Assembly: GCA_017429205.1 (NCBI GenBank)
Contig: JAFRPH010000034.1
Location: forward strand, 1-24,265
Direction of reading: 5' to 3'
From: Bacteroidales bacterium
GTDB lineage: Bacteria > Bacteroidota > Bacteroidia > Bacteroidales > UBA932
DNA length: 24,265 bases
Shown: positions 15,785 through 23,307 of the stretch, one piece after another
Layout of the letters: each line of letters begins with the position of its first letter
Numbering within the stretch: the first letter of the stretch is position 1
Position numbers and translations under genes: made by a program
Notes under the pieces: model-generated
Told to the model about the DNA's origin: nothing
The model's database searches: none
What the model saw: only the letters and a program-made list of their open reading frames with translations

Positions 15785-16426
15785 ATGAGGTTGTTTAGGA
15801 GTTGATGCGTAGCTGTTGGCGAACTCGTACACCTGCTCGGCCGTGGGAGCCGGCCCGAGGGCCTCTCCGCCGTCGACGTCGTAGATGTAGTCGCACAGGT
15901 GACGGTCGAACGCCTCCTGGGCGGTGAACCAGTGGTCCACACCGTCGAAGTACGTGGTCCGGACCTCCTCGGCGCTCATGCCACACTTCCGGCTCACCAT
16001 GGAGGCGAGCGTCTCTTCCAGGGACTCGATCAGGTCCGCGCACTCGCGCATCTCCTTCGCTCCGCCTGCGCAGCCGCCGGACACCTGGTGGAGCATAAGG
16101 CGCGAGTACCTGGACATGTGAAGCGGCTTCCCGCACAGGGCGATCACCCCGGCGATGGAGGCGGCGAGCCCGTCCACGTAGATGTTGATACGGGACTTCG
16201 CATCCTTGAGGGCGTTGAAGATCGCGATGCCGGCGAAGACCTCGCCGCCGCGGGAGTTGATGTGCACGTCGATGTCGGGATAGTCCTGCTGCAGGGACAT
16301 CAGCTCGGCGACGGCCCCCTCGGCATCCACGCCGTCCTTGCCGCCGATCTCTCCGTAGAGCATCAGCGACGCACGGGAGGGCCCGAGAACGGTCACGTTG
16401 AAAAACTTGTATCTGCTGTCCTTCAT
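15314..16426 (-). CDS. ClpP-type head maturation protease fused to scaffold
   Basis: 370 residues from MKDSRYKFFNVTVLG. A longer frame reaches 16531, but that region holds the promoter, so the ATG at 16426 is preferred. Residues 1-200 form a ClpP-like serine protease: oxyanion segment NSRGGEV (57-63), Ser90 in GLAASIAG, His113 in MLHQVSGG, Asp164 in DHWFTAQEA. Residues 215-370 are scaffold-like: a long charged coiled coil (KVDALEAKVAALEAEKTEA) and a C-terminal acidic/basic helix. The protease should digest the scaffold after shell assembly. It is the first gene of the minus-strand late operon. Confidence 0.88.
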   Translation of the reverse strand: MKDSRYKFFNVTVLGPSRASLMLYGEIGGKDGVDAEGAVAELMSLQQDYPDIDVHINSRGGEVFAGIAIFNALKDAKSRINIYVDGLAASIAGVIALCGKPLHMSRYSRLMLHQVSGGCAGGAKEMRECADLIESLEETLASMVSRKCGMSAEEVRTTYFDGVDHWFTAQEAFDRHLCDYIYDVDGGEALGPAPTAEQVYEFANSYASTPKQPHMDLIAELKKDQSFANLTEEQILAKIRTATNQAAKVDALEAKVAALEAEKTEAKKQAVDAYLNQAVSDGRIQSTQLEGFRKLMIADEASARAVIDALPKKAAHSINDFLNGGAAGAGASQDLAKMSWDEIDKAERLAELKDKYPELYKAKFAEKFGA

Positions 16427-16457
16427 AAGCAAATCTTTTGGCCAAACGATTCCGACG

Positions 16458-16502
16458 CAAAGATGCAAGAAAAAACGAAGGTTAGAAAAAGTCAAAATAA
16501 CG
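16458..16502 (-). promoter_or_regulatory. Leftward late promoter with upstream activator-like box
   Basis: Reading the minus strand: CGTTATTTT (16502-16494), 28 nt, then CATCTTTG (16465-16458), followed by about 31 nt to the protease ATG. CATCTTTG differs by one base from the Bacteroidota -7 consensus TAnnTTTG; no TTTG stands at the normal -33 spacing, as expected of an activator-dependent promoter. Confidence 0.65.
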
Positions 16503-16544
16503 CCATGAATTTGCAGTTTCTTCTTACTCACAGAAACGTAGTGC

Positions 16545-16589
16545 CGTTATTTTCAAATTCCCAAAAGAGGGCGGAAAAAATCATCTTTG
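16545..16589 (+). promoter_or_regulatory. Rightward late promoter with upstream activator-like box
   Basis: CGTTATTTT (16545-16553), exactly 28 nt, then CATCTTTG (16582-16589), 15 bp before the small terminase ATG. The elements and spacing are identical to the divergent leftward promoter, which points to one common phage activator (a Mor/C-like protein by analogy). Confidence 0.65.
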
Positions 16590-16604
16590 CAAAAAGTTCC
16601 GCTT

Positions 16605-17048
16605 ATGGCAAACACGATCAAGAACGAACAGAAGAAGGCCATCGCCAAGGACCTATACCTGTACGGAGACCTCACCTACGAGGAGATCGCCTCCAAGGTG
16701 AGCTCGACGCGGCAGACCGTCTCCAAGTGGGCCCATGACGGCGACTGGCCGTCCATCAAGGCCGGGATGACCGTCGGCAAGGAGAAGATCCTGAAGAACC
16801 TGTACGCGCACGTGCAGAGCATCAACGAACTCGTCCTGGAGAGCGAGGACCGCACGCCCACGCCCGCCCAGGCCGACACCCTGTCGAAGCTCTCGGCCTC
16901 CATCGCCAAGCTGGAGGGTGACTCCGGCATCCGCGAGTACGTGAGCGCCGGAATGGCCTTCCTGACCTGGCTCCGGAAGACCGAACCCGCAAAGGCGGTC
17001 GAGTACGTCGAATTCTGGGACGCCTTCATCAAGGAGAAACTGCGCTAG
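16605..17048 (+). CDS. Terminase small subunit (HTH, DUF1804-like)
   Basis: 147 residues from MANTIKNEQKKAIAK. A TTG-initiated extension to 16587 would overlap the -7 box and is rejected. A helix-turn-helix occupies about residues 15-45 (YGDLTYEEIASKVSSTRQTV). The remainder is a long helix (LSASIAKLEGD) and a short C-terminal domain that would contact the large subunit. It recognises phage DNA for packaging. It lies 2 bp before the large subunit gene. Confidence 0.82.
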   Translation: MANTIKNEQKKAIAKDLYLYGDLTYEEIASKVSSTRQTVSKWAHDGDWPSIKAGMTVGKEKILKNLYAHVQSINELVLESEDRTPTPAQADTLSKLSASIAKLEGDSGIREYVSAGMAFLTWLRKTEPAKAVEYVEFWDAFIKEKLR

Positions 17049-17050
17049 CC

Positions 17051-18577
17051 ATGAAGGAACTCGACAAAAGGGCCATCCTGGACTGGGAGGCCTTCAAGAA
17101 CAACATCCGGAAGCAGACCCCGGAAGAGCACCTGGAGCAGACCGAGCTCCTGAAGAAGAAGGCGTGGCTGGAGGCGCGTCCCGTGGAATGGATGAAGTAT
17201 TTCTTCCCGAACTACGCCGCCTGCCCCTTCGCCGCCTTCCAGGTGACCGCCGTGAACCGCATCTGCAGGAACGACGAGTGGTACGAGGTGTGGTCCTGGT
17301 CCCGCGAGCTCGCGAAGTCCACCATCGCGATGATGCTCGAGCTCTACCTGATGCTCACCGGGAGGAAGCGCTACCTCGTGATGGTCAGCGCGACCCAGGA
17401 CGCGGCCGTCCGGCTGCTGGCGCCCTACCGGGCCAACCTGGAGGCGAACGCCCGCATCGAGCAGTTCTACGGCGAGCAGCAGGGCTCCGTCAAGTGGGAG
17501 GAGGACCACTTCGTCACCAAGGGCGGACTCACCTTCCTGGCCGTGGGCTTCGGGAACGCCCCGCGAGGCACCCGCAACGAGAACGTCCGCCCGGACATCA
17601 TCGACATCGACGACTACGACACCGACCGCGACTGCAAGAACCCCGTCACCCTGGACAAGAAGACGGAGTTCATCGAGCGGGCCGTCATCCCCACCAGGTC
17701 GGTCAGCACCCCGACGCTCATCCTGGCGAAGGGCAACCTCATCGCGAAGGACACCGTCATCGCCCGCCTCGGAAAGAAGGCCGACAAGCACATGGTCGTG
17801 AACATCGTCGACAAGGACGGGAACAGCACCTGGCCGGAGAAGAACACCCTAGAGCACATCGAGCGCGTCCGGGCGACCATCTCCACCGGAGCCTTCCAGG
17901 CGGAGTACATGAACAACCCGATCAGCGAGGGGAAGGTGTTCAGGAACCTCCCGGTCGGGAAGATGCCCGCCCTGTCGAAGTTCAAGTTTCTCATCTGCTA
18001 CGGCGACCCGTCGACCTCCAACAAAGGCAAGACGGCGAGCTCCACCAAGGCGGTCGTGCTCGTCGGCAAGATCCGGACGACCTTCTACATCCTGAAGGCC
18101 TTCGTCTCCCGTCCCTCGAACGCCGAGTTCATCGACTGGTTCTACCAGTGCCGCGACTGGGTGGGCGGGCGCGTCCCGGTCTTCTACCTGGTCGAGAACA
18201 ACAGCCTGCAGGACCCGTTCTACGAGCAGGTCTTCCTCCCGCTCATCCGCGAGGAGAACCGCCGGAGGGGGGACCAGCTGTTCATCACCGGCGACACCCG
18301 ACCTAAGACCGACAAGGCCGCCCGCATCGAGGCGAACCTGGAACCGGTGGACCGCAACGGCGCCTGGCTGTTCAACCAGGACGAGGCCGACAACCCGCAC
18401 ATGGTGGAGCTGCTGGACCAGCTGAAGCTCTTCGAGATGACCCTTCCGTACCCGGCCGACGGCCCGGACGCCCTGGAGGGCGCGGTCGCCGAGATCAACC
18501 GGCGCACGATGACCGACATGGCCGCCATCGACACCATCTCCAGGGATGACCTCATAGACCAGTCAAAGCGCCTGTAA
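17051..18577 (+). CDS. Terminase large subunit (Mu gp28-like)
   Basis: 508 residues. The ATPase domain has a Walker-A-like SRELAKS (84-90, Lys89) and a Walker B PDIIDIDD (181-188). The C-terminal nuclease domain opens with the acidic residue Asp319 in ICYGDPSTS and has a second acidic cluster near its end (PYPADGPDALEGA). It cuts concatemeric or integrated phage DNA and pumps it into the head; Mu-type phages fill heads from integrated copies, taking flanking host DNA. It is 22 bp from the gp36-like gene. Confidence 0.9.
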   Translation: MKELDKRAILDWEAFKNNIRKQTPEEHLEQTELLKKKAWLEARPVEWMKYFFPNYAACPFAAFQVTAVNRICRNDEWYEVWSWSRELAKSTIAMMLELYLMLTGRKRYLVMVSATQDAAVRLLAPYRANLEANARIEQFYGEQQGSVKWEEDHFVTKGGLTFLAVGFGNAPRGTRNENVRPDIIDIDDYDTDRDCKNPVTLDKKTEFIERAVIPTRSVSTPTLILAKGNLIAKDTVIARLGKKADKHMVVNIVDKDGNSTWPEKNTLEHIERVRATISTGAFQAEYMNNPISEGKVFRNLPVGKMPALSKFKFLICYGDPSTSNKGKTASSTKAVVLVGKIRTTFYILKAFVSRPSNAEFIDWFYQCRDWVGGRVPVFYLVENNSLQDPFYEQVFLPLIREENRRRGDQLFITGDTRPKTDKAARIEANLEPVDRNGAWLFNQDEADNPHMVELLDQLKLFEMTLPYPADGPDALEGAVAEINRRTMTDMAAIDTISRDDLIDQSKRL

Positions 18578-18600
18578 CGCAGTTTAAACGCCATTCGAAT

Positions 18601-19041
18601 ATGAGCAATTTCATCACGCCGGAGGACTACGACGCCTCCATCCACCGGGAGATCCTGGACGCGCTGCTCCGTCATGACAGCGACGTCTCCGACTCCGCCA
18701 TCGTCGAGATTTGCGAGGACCGCGCCGTCTCGGAGATGCGCTCCTACCTGGGCAAATACTACGACTGCGACGCCATCTTCAGCGCCACCGGCTCCGACCG
18801 GCACCCGCTCGTCCTGATGATGGCCATCGACATCGCCGTCTATCACATCTTCTGCCAGCACAACCCCTACAAGATAAGCGAGATCCGGAAGGAGCGCTAC
18901 GAGAGGGCCGTCGAGTGGCTCAAGGCCGTCGCGGCCGCGAAGGTCACCATCGACGGGGCGCCGAAGCTCCCCGATGAGGAGCTGCACGCGAACTCACCCT
19001 GGCAGATCGAGTCCGAGGTCCTCAGGGATACCCGCCTTTAA
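18601..19041 (+). CDS. gp36-like protein (DUF1320), head-tail connector
   Basis: 146 residues of largely helical sequence (FITPEDYDASIHREILDALL ... LVLMMAIDIAVYHIFCQHNPYKISEIRKERY), which is the DUF1320 pattern. Related proteins are head completion/adaptor factors between portal and tail. In Mu the gene lies after the capsid gene; here it is between terminase and portal, a rearranged order common in Bacteroidota Mu-like phages. Confidence 0.78.
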   Translation: MSNFITPEDYDASIHREILDALLRHDSDVSDSAIVEICEDRAVSEMRSYLGKYYDCDAIFSATGSDRHPLVLMMAIDIAVYHIFCQHNPYKISEIRKERYERAVEWLKAVAAAKVTIDGAPKLPDEELHANSPWQIESEVLRDTRL

Positions 19042-19060
19042 CCGCTAAACCGAACCAGCC

Positions 19061-20434
19061 ATGGCAAACAAGAGAGGCCGCCCGGCGGCCAAGAAGACCA
19101 TCACCCAGACCAGCGTGACCGGCATTTTCCCCGGACAGGGGAATCCTTCGATCATCCTGCAGAGCCCCGAACTCTTCCACTTCGACATAGCGAAGTACCG
19201 CTCCGCGCTGGAGAGCGCCGAAGCCATCGACTTCCACAACCGGTCGGAGCTCTACGACATCTACCACTCAATCCTCCAGATGGACGGCCATCTGTCCGGC
19301 ATCGTGGAAAAACGCCTGAGCGCGGTGAGCCGCGAGCGGTTCGAGTTCCTGCGAGACGGCAAGCCCGTGGACGAGGTGAACCGCCAGATCCGCTCGCCCT
19401 GGTTCCGCAGCTGGGTGAAGGATGCCGTCGCTTCCAAGCTCTGGGGCTTCTCCCTCTTCCAGTTCCGCCGGGACGAGAAGGGGTGGATCACCTACGAGCT
19501 CGTCGACCGGAAGCACTTCGACCCGACGACCCGTGAGGTGCTTCTGTACGAGACGGACGTCAACGGCGCCCCGCTGGACGTCTTCGAGAACTGCCTGCTC
19601 GTCTGCGACGACCCGCGCGGACTCGGCAAGCTCGCGAACTGCGCGCCCTATGCCCTGTACAAGAGGGGCAACCTCGGAGACTGGGCGCAGTTCTGCCAGA
19701 TCTTCGGCATGCCCATCCGCGAGTACACCTACAGCGCCGGTGACGAGGACGCCCGGAAGCGCCTGCTGGCGGACGCCCGCAAGCAAGGCGCCAACGCCGT
19801 GTACATCCATCCGGAGGGATCCTCCATGACCCTGCACGAGGCCGCCGGCAAGAGCGGCACCGTCGACCTGTACGAGCGCTTCCTGGACAACTGCAACGAC
19901 GAGATGTCCATCTCCGTGCTCGGCAACACCCTCACGACGAAGAGCGAAAACAACGGCACCCAGGCGCTCGGCACCGTCCAGGCGAAGGAGCAGCTGAAGA
20001 TCACCGACGACGACGTGCAGTTCATCCTGGACCTGCTCAACTACGACATGACGGACATCTTCGCCGCCCTGGGCGTCAGCACCGAGAACGGGGAGTTCGT
20101 CCGCGTCGAGCAGAAGTACCAGGACAAGCAGGTCCAGATCAACGTCGTTTCCAAGCTCAGGGAGATGGGCCTTCCCATGTCCGACGACTACCTGTACGAG
20201 ACCTTCGACGTGGCCAAGCCGGACGATTACGACGCCCGCAAGGCCGCCATCGACGCCGAGAGGGAGGCCGCGGCCGAGCAGCGGCGGATCCTCGCGCAGC
20301 GGCTCAACGAGGGCGCCCGGGAGACGCGCCAGGAGCCGACATCCGAAGAGCGGCGCACCTTCTATGACCGCTTCCGGAGTTTTTTCGGCCTGGCCCCGCG
20401 GGACGGGGCGTCCGGAGATCCTTTGCCCTTCTGA
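19061..20434 (+). CDS. Portal protein (Mu gp29-like, DUF935)
   Basis: 457 residues. The central part is typical DUF935: LVDRKHFDPTTREVLLYETD, YALYKRGNLGDWAQFCQIFGMPIREYTY, then a catalytic-free helical C-terminus. It forms the dodecameric DNA channel at the head vertex. The basic N-terminus (NKRGRPAAKKT) is unusual for the family but present from the first ATG. The final codons contain an AGT TTT TTC run, out of line with the gene's strong C/G third-base preference; this is a potential frameshift site into MuF. The TGA stop is at 20432-20434. Confidence 0.88.
   Translation: MANKRGRPAAKKTITQTSVTGIFPGQGNPSIILQSPELFHFDIAKYRSALESAEAIDFHNRSELYDIYHSILQMDGHLSGIVEKRLSAVSRERFEFLRDGKPVDEVNRQIRSPWFRSWVKDAVASKLWGFSLFQFRRDEKGWITYELVDRKHFDPTTREVLLYETDVNGAPLDVFENCLLVCDDPRGLGKLANCAPYALYKRGNLGDWAQFCQIFGMPIREYTYSAGDEDARKRLLADARKQGANAVYIHPEGSSMTLHEAAGKSGTVDLYERFLDNCNDEMSISVLGNTLTTKSENNGTQALGTVQAKEQLKITDDDVQFILDLLNYDMTDIFAALGVSTENGEFVRVEQKYQDKQVQINVVSKLREMGLPMSDDYLYETFDVAKPDDYDARKAAIDAEREAAAEQRRILAQRLNEGARETRQEPTSEERRTFYDRFRSFFGLAPRDGASGDPLPF
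20380..20409 (+). other. Candidate programmed -1 frameshift signal between portal and MuF genes
   Basis: Heptamer T TTT TTC at 20380-20386 is in phase with the portal frame (agT TTT TTC). A 6-nt spacer is followed by a 6-bp GC hairpin (GCCCCG 20393-20398, loop CGGGA, CGGGGC 20404-20409). A -1 slip enters the MuF frame, which has been open since 20368. The portal frame terminates 15 codons later. Confidence 0.6.
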
Positions 20435-22557
20435 TTGACCGGCAATACAGCTGCACCTGCGGGGCCTGCGGAGGCCTCCGGAACGAGGGGGCCGACCTGG
20501 GCGTCACCTTCAGCGCCGAAGCGCTCACGCGGGGCCTGCGCGCCATCTGGAACCGCAACATCGACGTCCGGACGGAAATCGAGCGAAGCATCTTCGACGA
20601 GACACTGCGCCTCTTCAACGAAGCGACCGCGAAAGGCCTCTCGGAGAGCACGGACCCGGCGGCCGTCACCGACCGCTTCCTGGAGGAACTGAGGACGAAC
20701 AATGCCGTCTTCTCGGCCTTCAAGACCCACCGGATGCAGAACGACATCGCCCGGCTGCTCATCGACCAGGAGACGGGACGCCTGAAGAGCTTCGACCGAT
20801 GGCGCCGCGACATCCAGGGGATGACCAGCCACTACGTGGACAGCTGGCTGAAGACCGAGTACGACACGGCCGTCAACCGCGCCCATCAGGCCGCCGACTG
20901 GAAGCACTTCCAGGAGGAGGCCGACGTCTTCCCGAACGTCCGCTGGATGCCCACGACGTCCATCACGCCGGACCCGCTGCATGAGCGCTACTGGCAGCTG
21001 AAGCTCACCCTTCCGGTGAACCACCCCTTCTGGGACGAGCACCACCCCGGCGACCGCTGGAACTGCAAGTGCACCCTGCAGCAGACGGACGAACCCGTCA
21101 ACGCGGAAGCCCTCGACGGCTGGACCCCGCCCCTCCCGATGCCCGGACTGGACAACAATCCCGCCAAGGACGGCAAGATCTTCAGCGACACCCATCCATA
21201 CGTCACCGAAGCGTATCCGGGGGCGGCTGGAGCCGTGAAGGCGACTGTAAAGGGCGCGCACGTCCCGTCTCCAACCATCCAGGACGCAGAGGCCTTTGCC
21301 GAGCGATTCGTCCAACAGAGCATGATGGACCGGACCTTCAAGGGGAAGGTGTCCTACAAGGGAATCAGCGTGGACGTGGCCGACAGGATCAACGAGGCCC
21401 TGGTCGAAGCCTTCGACCGGCTGGAGATGCCCAAGATATCGGGTATCAAGGCGATATCCGCAAAGACGGCCACCGGGAGGAAAGTCTTCTCCGGAGCGGA
21501 TGCCGTAGCCGCGTACGACCCTGTCCAGAAGGGCATCTACCTGAACTCGGACATCCTCGGCTCGATGGACAAGTTCGACGAGTATGTCCGGAAATCCCGG
21601 GAAGCGTTCCGGAAGGTGAAGGAGAACCTGGACAAGCTGCCGCCATCCAGGCGGGCCATCGCGGAAAGGTACATCAAGGCAGGGCGCGAGCTGGTCGACG
21701 ACAGCCTGGAGGGGATGATCACCCACGAGCTCGGCCACCATGTCCAGTGGAACGTCCTTCCCACCCAACTGTTCAACGAACTGGGCGACCGGGAAATGGA
21801 GCGCTTCGTGACCAGGATATCCGGTTACGCCGGCGCCAGCAAGAGCGAGTACGTCGCCGAGTCCTTCGTCTCATGGATGAGGCGCGAGGGGCGCATCGAC
21901 CCGCGCCTGCAGGCATTCCTGGACGCCCAGGCAAAGAAACGCACGGCTGAACACGTCCTTCCGGAAGCACGCGGCCGGAAATCGGACCTCGTGAAGCCGA
22001 AGGCCGGGAAGATCCTGCGGAGCAAGGAAGGAATAGCCGCCGATATGGAAAGGCTGCATGAGCTGGAGGGGGAAGCGTACTGGAAGCAGCTGAAAGCTAT
22101 CACCGAAAGGAAGGAATTCAAGAAGGTGAAGAAGAACATTTTTTCGGCAGCGGGCGAATCCGACCAGGACTATACCCACCTCCTTGAGGCCGCAACAAAA
22201 GCCGTAGAGCAAGGCTTCAAGGCCTTCATTCTGCCGAACCCGAAAGGGCTCCGGAGCGCTGATTTAATCCTGGAGAGAAAGGGATTCTACCGGATGTACG
22301 ACGTCAAGACAATCACCGGGAAGGCCTCTGTAAGCAACAGACTCAAAGAGTCGATCGGTCAATCCCAGAGAGTGATCCTCTCGATCAACACGGAGGTGAA
22401 CCCCCGTATCCTGGCGAGTGACATCACCGCTTTCTTTGAGCAATCGGACGCAAAGGAGGTGATGGTATTTAAGGGAGGGAAAATGCTGGTCATAAACCGC
22501 GAATATGCTTTAGCAAGCGATTTCATGGTAAAGTTCAGAAAGGCGTTCACCAGATGA
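20431..22557 (+). CDS. MuF-family head protein with zincin peptidase and C-terminal CdiA-like nuclease toxin domain
   Basis: About 708 residues if counted from the CTG overlapping the portal stop. Residues 1-230 are the MuF minor head domain, ending with HHPGDRWNCKCTLQQ, a family hallmark. The start is odd: no ATG, GTG or TTG occurs in frame until 20734, which would remove ~100 conserved-looking residues (YSCTCGACGGL...). Start is by CTG, ATT or -1 frameshift from the portal gene. The middle carries a zincin with H432-E-L-G-H436-H437 and Glu477 (YVAES), a gluzincin arrangement. The last ~130 residues have Asp611 (SADLIL), Asp624-V-K626 (YDVKTITG) and GQSQRVIL, like PD-(D/E)xK CdiA C-terminal tRNases. 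MuF proteins enter the head in small numbers and can be injected with DNA, so toxin domains could act in the recipient. GC falls in the final ~400 bp. No immunity gene follows. Confidence 0.8.
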   Translation: MIDRQYSCTCGACGGLRNEGADLGVTFSAEALTRGLRAIWNRNIDVRTEIERSIFDETLRLFNEATAKGLSESTDPAAVTDRFLEELRTNNAVFSAFKTHRMQNDIARLLIDQETGRLKSFDRWRRDIQGMTSHYVDSWLKTEYDTAVNRAHQAADWKHFQEEADVFPNVRWMPTTSITPDPLHERYWQLKLTLPVNHPFWDEHHPGDRWNCKCTLQQTDEPVNAEALDGWTPPLPMPGLDNNPAKDGKIFSDTHPYVTEAYPGAAGAVKATVKGAHVPSPTIQDAEAFAERFVQQSMMDRTFKGKVSYKGISVDVADRINEALVEAFDRLEMPKISGIKAISAKTATGRKVFSGADAVAAYDPVQKGIYLNSDILGSMDKFDEYVRKSREAFRKVKENLDKLPPSRRAIAERYIKAGRELVDDSLEGMITHELGHHVQWNVLPTQLFNELGDREMERFVTRISGYAGASKSEYVAESFVSWMRREGRIDPRLQAFLDAQAKKRTAEHVLPEARGRKSDLVKPKAGKILRSKEGIAADMERLHELEGEAYWKQLKAITERKEFKKVKKNIFSAAGESDQDYTHLLEAATKAVEQGFKAFILPNPKGLRSADLILERKGFYRMYDVKTITGKASVSNRLKESIGQSQRVILSINTEVNPRILASDITAFFEQSDAKEVMVFKGGKMLVINREYALASDFMVKFRKAFTR

Positions 22558-22594
22558 AAAAAGTGGGAGACACCGTAACGGCAACTCTCCCACT
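22556..22594 (-). terminator. Intrinsic terminator of the minus-strand RNA
   Basis: On the minus strand: AGTGGGAGA (22594-22586), a 15-nt loop holding an inner CCG-TTA-CGG hairpin, TCTCCCACT (22570-22562), then a T-run to 22557. There is no T-tract on the plus strand, so it acts leftward. The T-tract overlaps the MuF stop codon. Confidence 0.85.
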
Positions 22595-22660
22595 AAGGTT
22601 TGGCGCGACTCGAATTGGAACTACGCCCCACAGTAATACTCACCGGCTAGTCACTAAGGA
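22557..22660 (-). ncRNA. Candidate antisense small RNA (~104 nt) at the 3' end of the MuF toxin gene
   Basis: A consensus promoter and a strong terminator on the minus strand bracket about 104 nt without a coding frame. The RNA can form a 10-pair hairpin, GGCGUAGUUC (22627-22618) with GAGUCGCGCC (22611-22602), loop CAAUUC, with one A-C mismatch. It uses G-U pairs that would be mismatched in the plus-strand RNA, which supports function as a minus-strand transcript. It is antisense to the intercistronic region between the MuF and gpG genes. I do not recognise it. Possible roles: control of toxin mRNA, or an unrelated moron RNA. Confidence 0.6.
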
Positions 22661-22665
22661 CACTG

Positions 22666-22696
22666 CAAATGTAACTAATTATTAACAAATAACAAA
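22666..22696 (-). promoter_or_regulatory. Consensus Bacteroidota promoter for the minus-strand RNA
   Basis: Minus strand reads TTTG (22696-22693), 19 nt, TACATTTG (22673-22666), a full match to the TTTG-N19-TAnnTTTG vegetative consensus. Transcription should begin near 22660. It needs no phage activator, so it should be active in the lysogen. Confidence 0.75.
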
Positions 22697-22713
22697 TTTT
22701 TGACCGAAAAACT

Positions 22714-23307
22714 ATGCCTGCACCGGATTTCGCCGGAATGATCAAGAATGACCTGGCCGATCTTCAGAGGCTCAGGGAGCGCACCCTGCCCGTCAAGGTG
22801 GGGCGGGCCGTCCAGGCGTCCGTCCGCGAGAACTTCCGGAAGGGTCAGTTCTACGACGGCGAGAAGTGGGTCACTCCGCTCCGGACCACCCTGGGCTTCC
22901 GGGGTGCCAGCGGCCAGTACGGGCCGCTGCTGTCCGGATCCAATCACCTGATGATGTCCACGGACTACTACGTCCCCCGCCCGGGTACGGTGGTCATCTT
23001 CAACAACGAGGTGTATGCGGCCACGCACAACGACGGGAAGCAGATCGGCGTGACGCCCAGGATGCGCAAATACTTCTGGGCACGCCACCTGGAAGACAAG
23101 AAGCGGTACGGCCCCGAAGCTCCGGAGACGGAGTTCTGGAAGCGCATGGCCTTGAAGAAGCCGGGGAGCCGCATAAAAATCCCCAGGAGACACTTTCTCG
23201 GCCCGGACAAGGTAGTTGACCGGACCGTCACGAATATCATCAACAAGGAGCTGGAAGGCTTCATCAAAACGCATTCCCATGGAACAATTACTTCTCGATC
23301 TCATTAA
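22714..23307 (+). CDS. Virion morphogenesis protein, gpG-like
   Basis: 197 residues (MPAPDFAGMIKNDLADLQRLRERTLPVKVGRAVQASVRENFR). The N-terminal amphipathic helix, the WVTPLRTTLGFRGASGQYGPLLSGSNHLM segment and the RIKIPRRHFLGP end are the Phage_tail_S/gpG pattern. In Mu, gpG is needed for tail or head completion and follows gpF directly, as here. Its 5' leader contains the minus-strand RNA promoter, so the two transcripts run from opposite sides of the same ~50 bp. It overlaps the next gene by 29 bp. Confidence 0.85.
   Translation: MPAPDFAGMIKNDLADLQRLRERTLPVKVGRAVQASVRENFRKGQFYDGEKWVTPLRTTLGFRGASGQYGPLLSGSNHLMMSTDYYVPRPGTVVIFNNEVYAATHNDGKQIGVTPRMRKYFWARHLEDKKRYGPEAPETEFWKRMALKKPGSRIKIPRRHFLGPDKVVDRTVTNIINKELEGFIKTHSHGTITSRSH

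Noticed and set aside
20362..21768. 468-codon minus-strand open frame
   Set aside because: It is antisense to the portal end and MuF coding sequence, with shadow-like composition and no promoter or leader.
22602..22627. tRNA-like T-arm in the intergenic RNA (TTCGAGTC)
   Set aside because: The flanking bases do not form a T-stem and no acceptor or anticodon arms can be drawn; a simple hairpin fits better.
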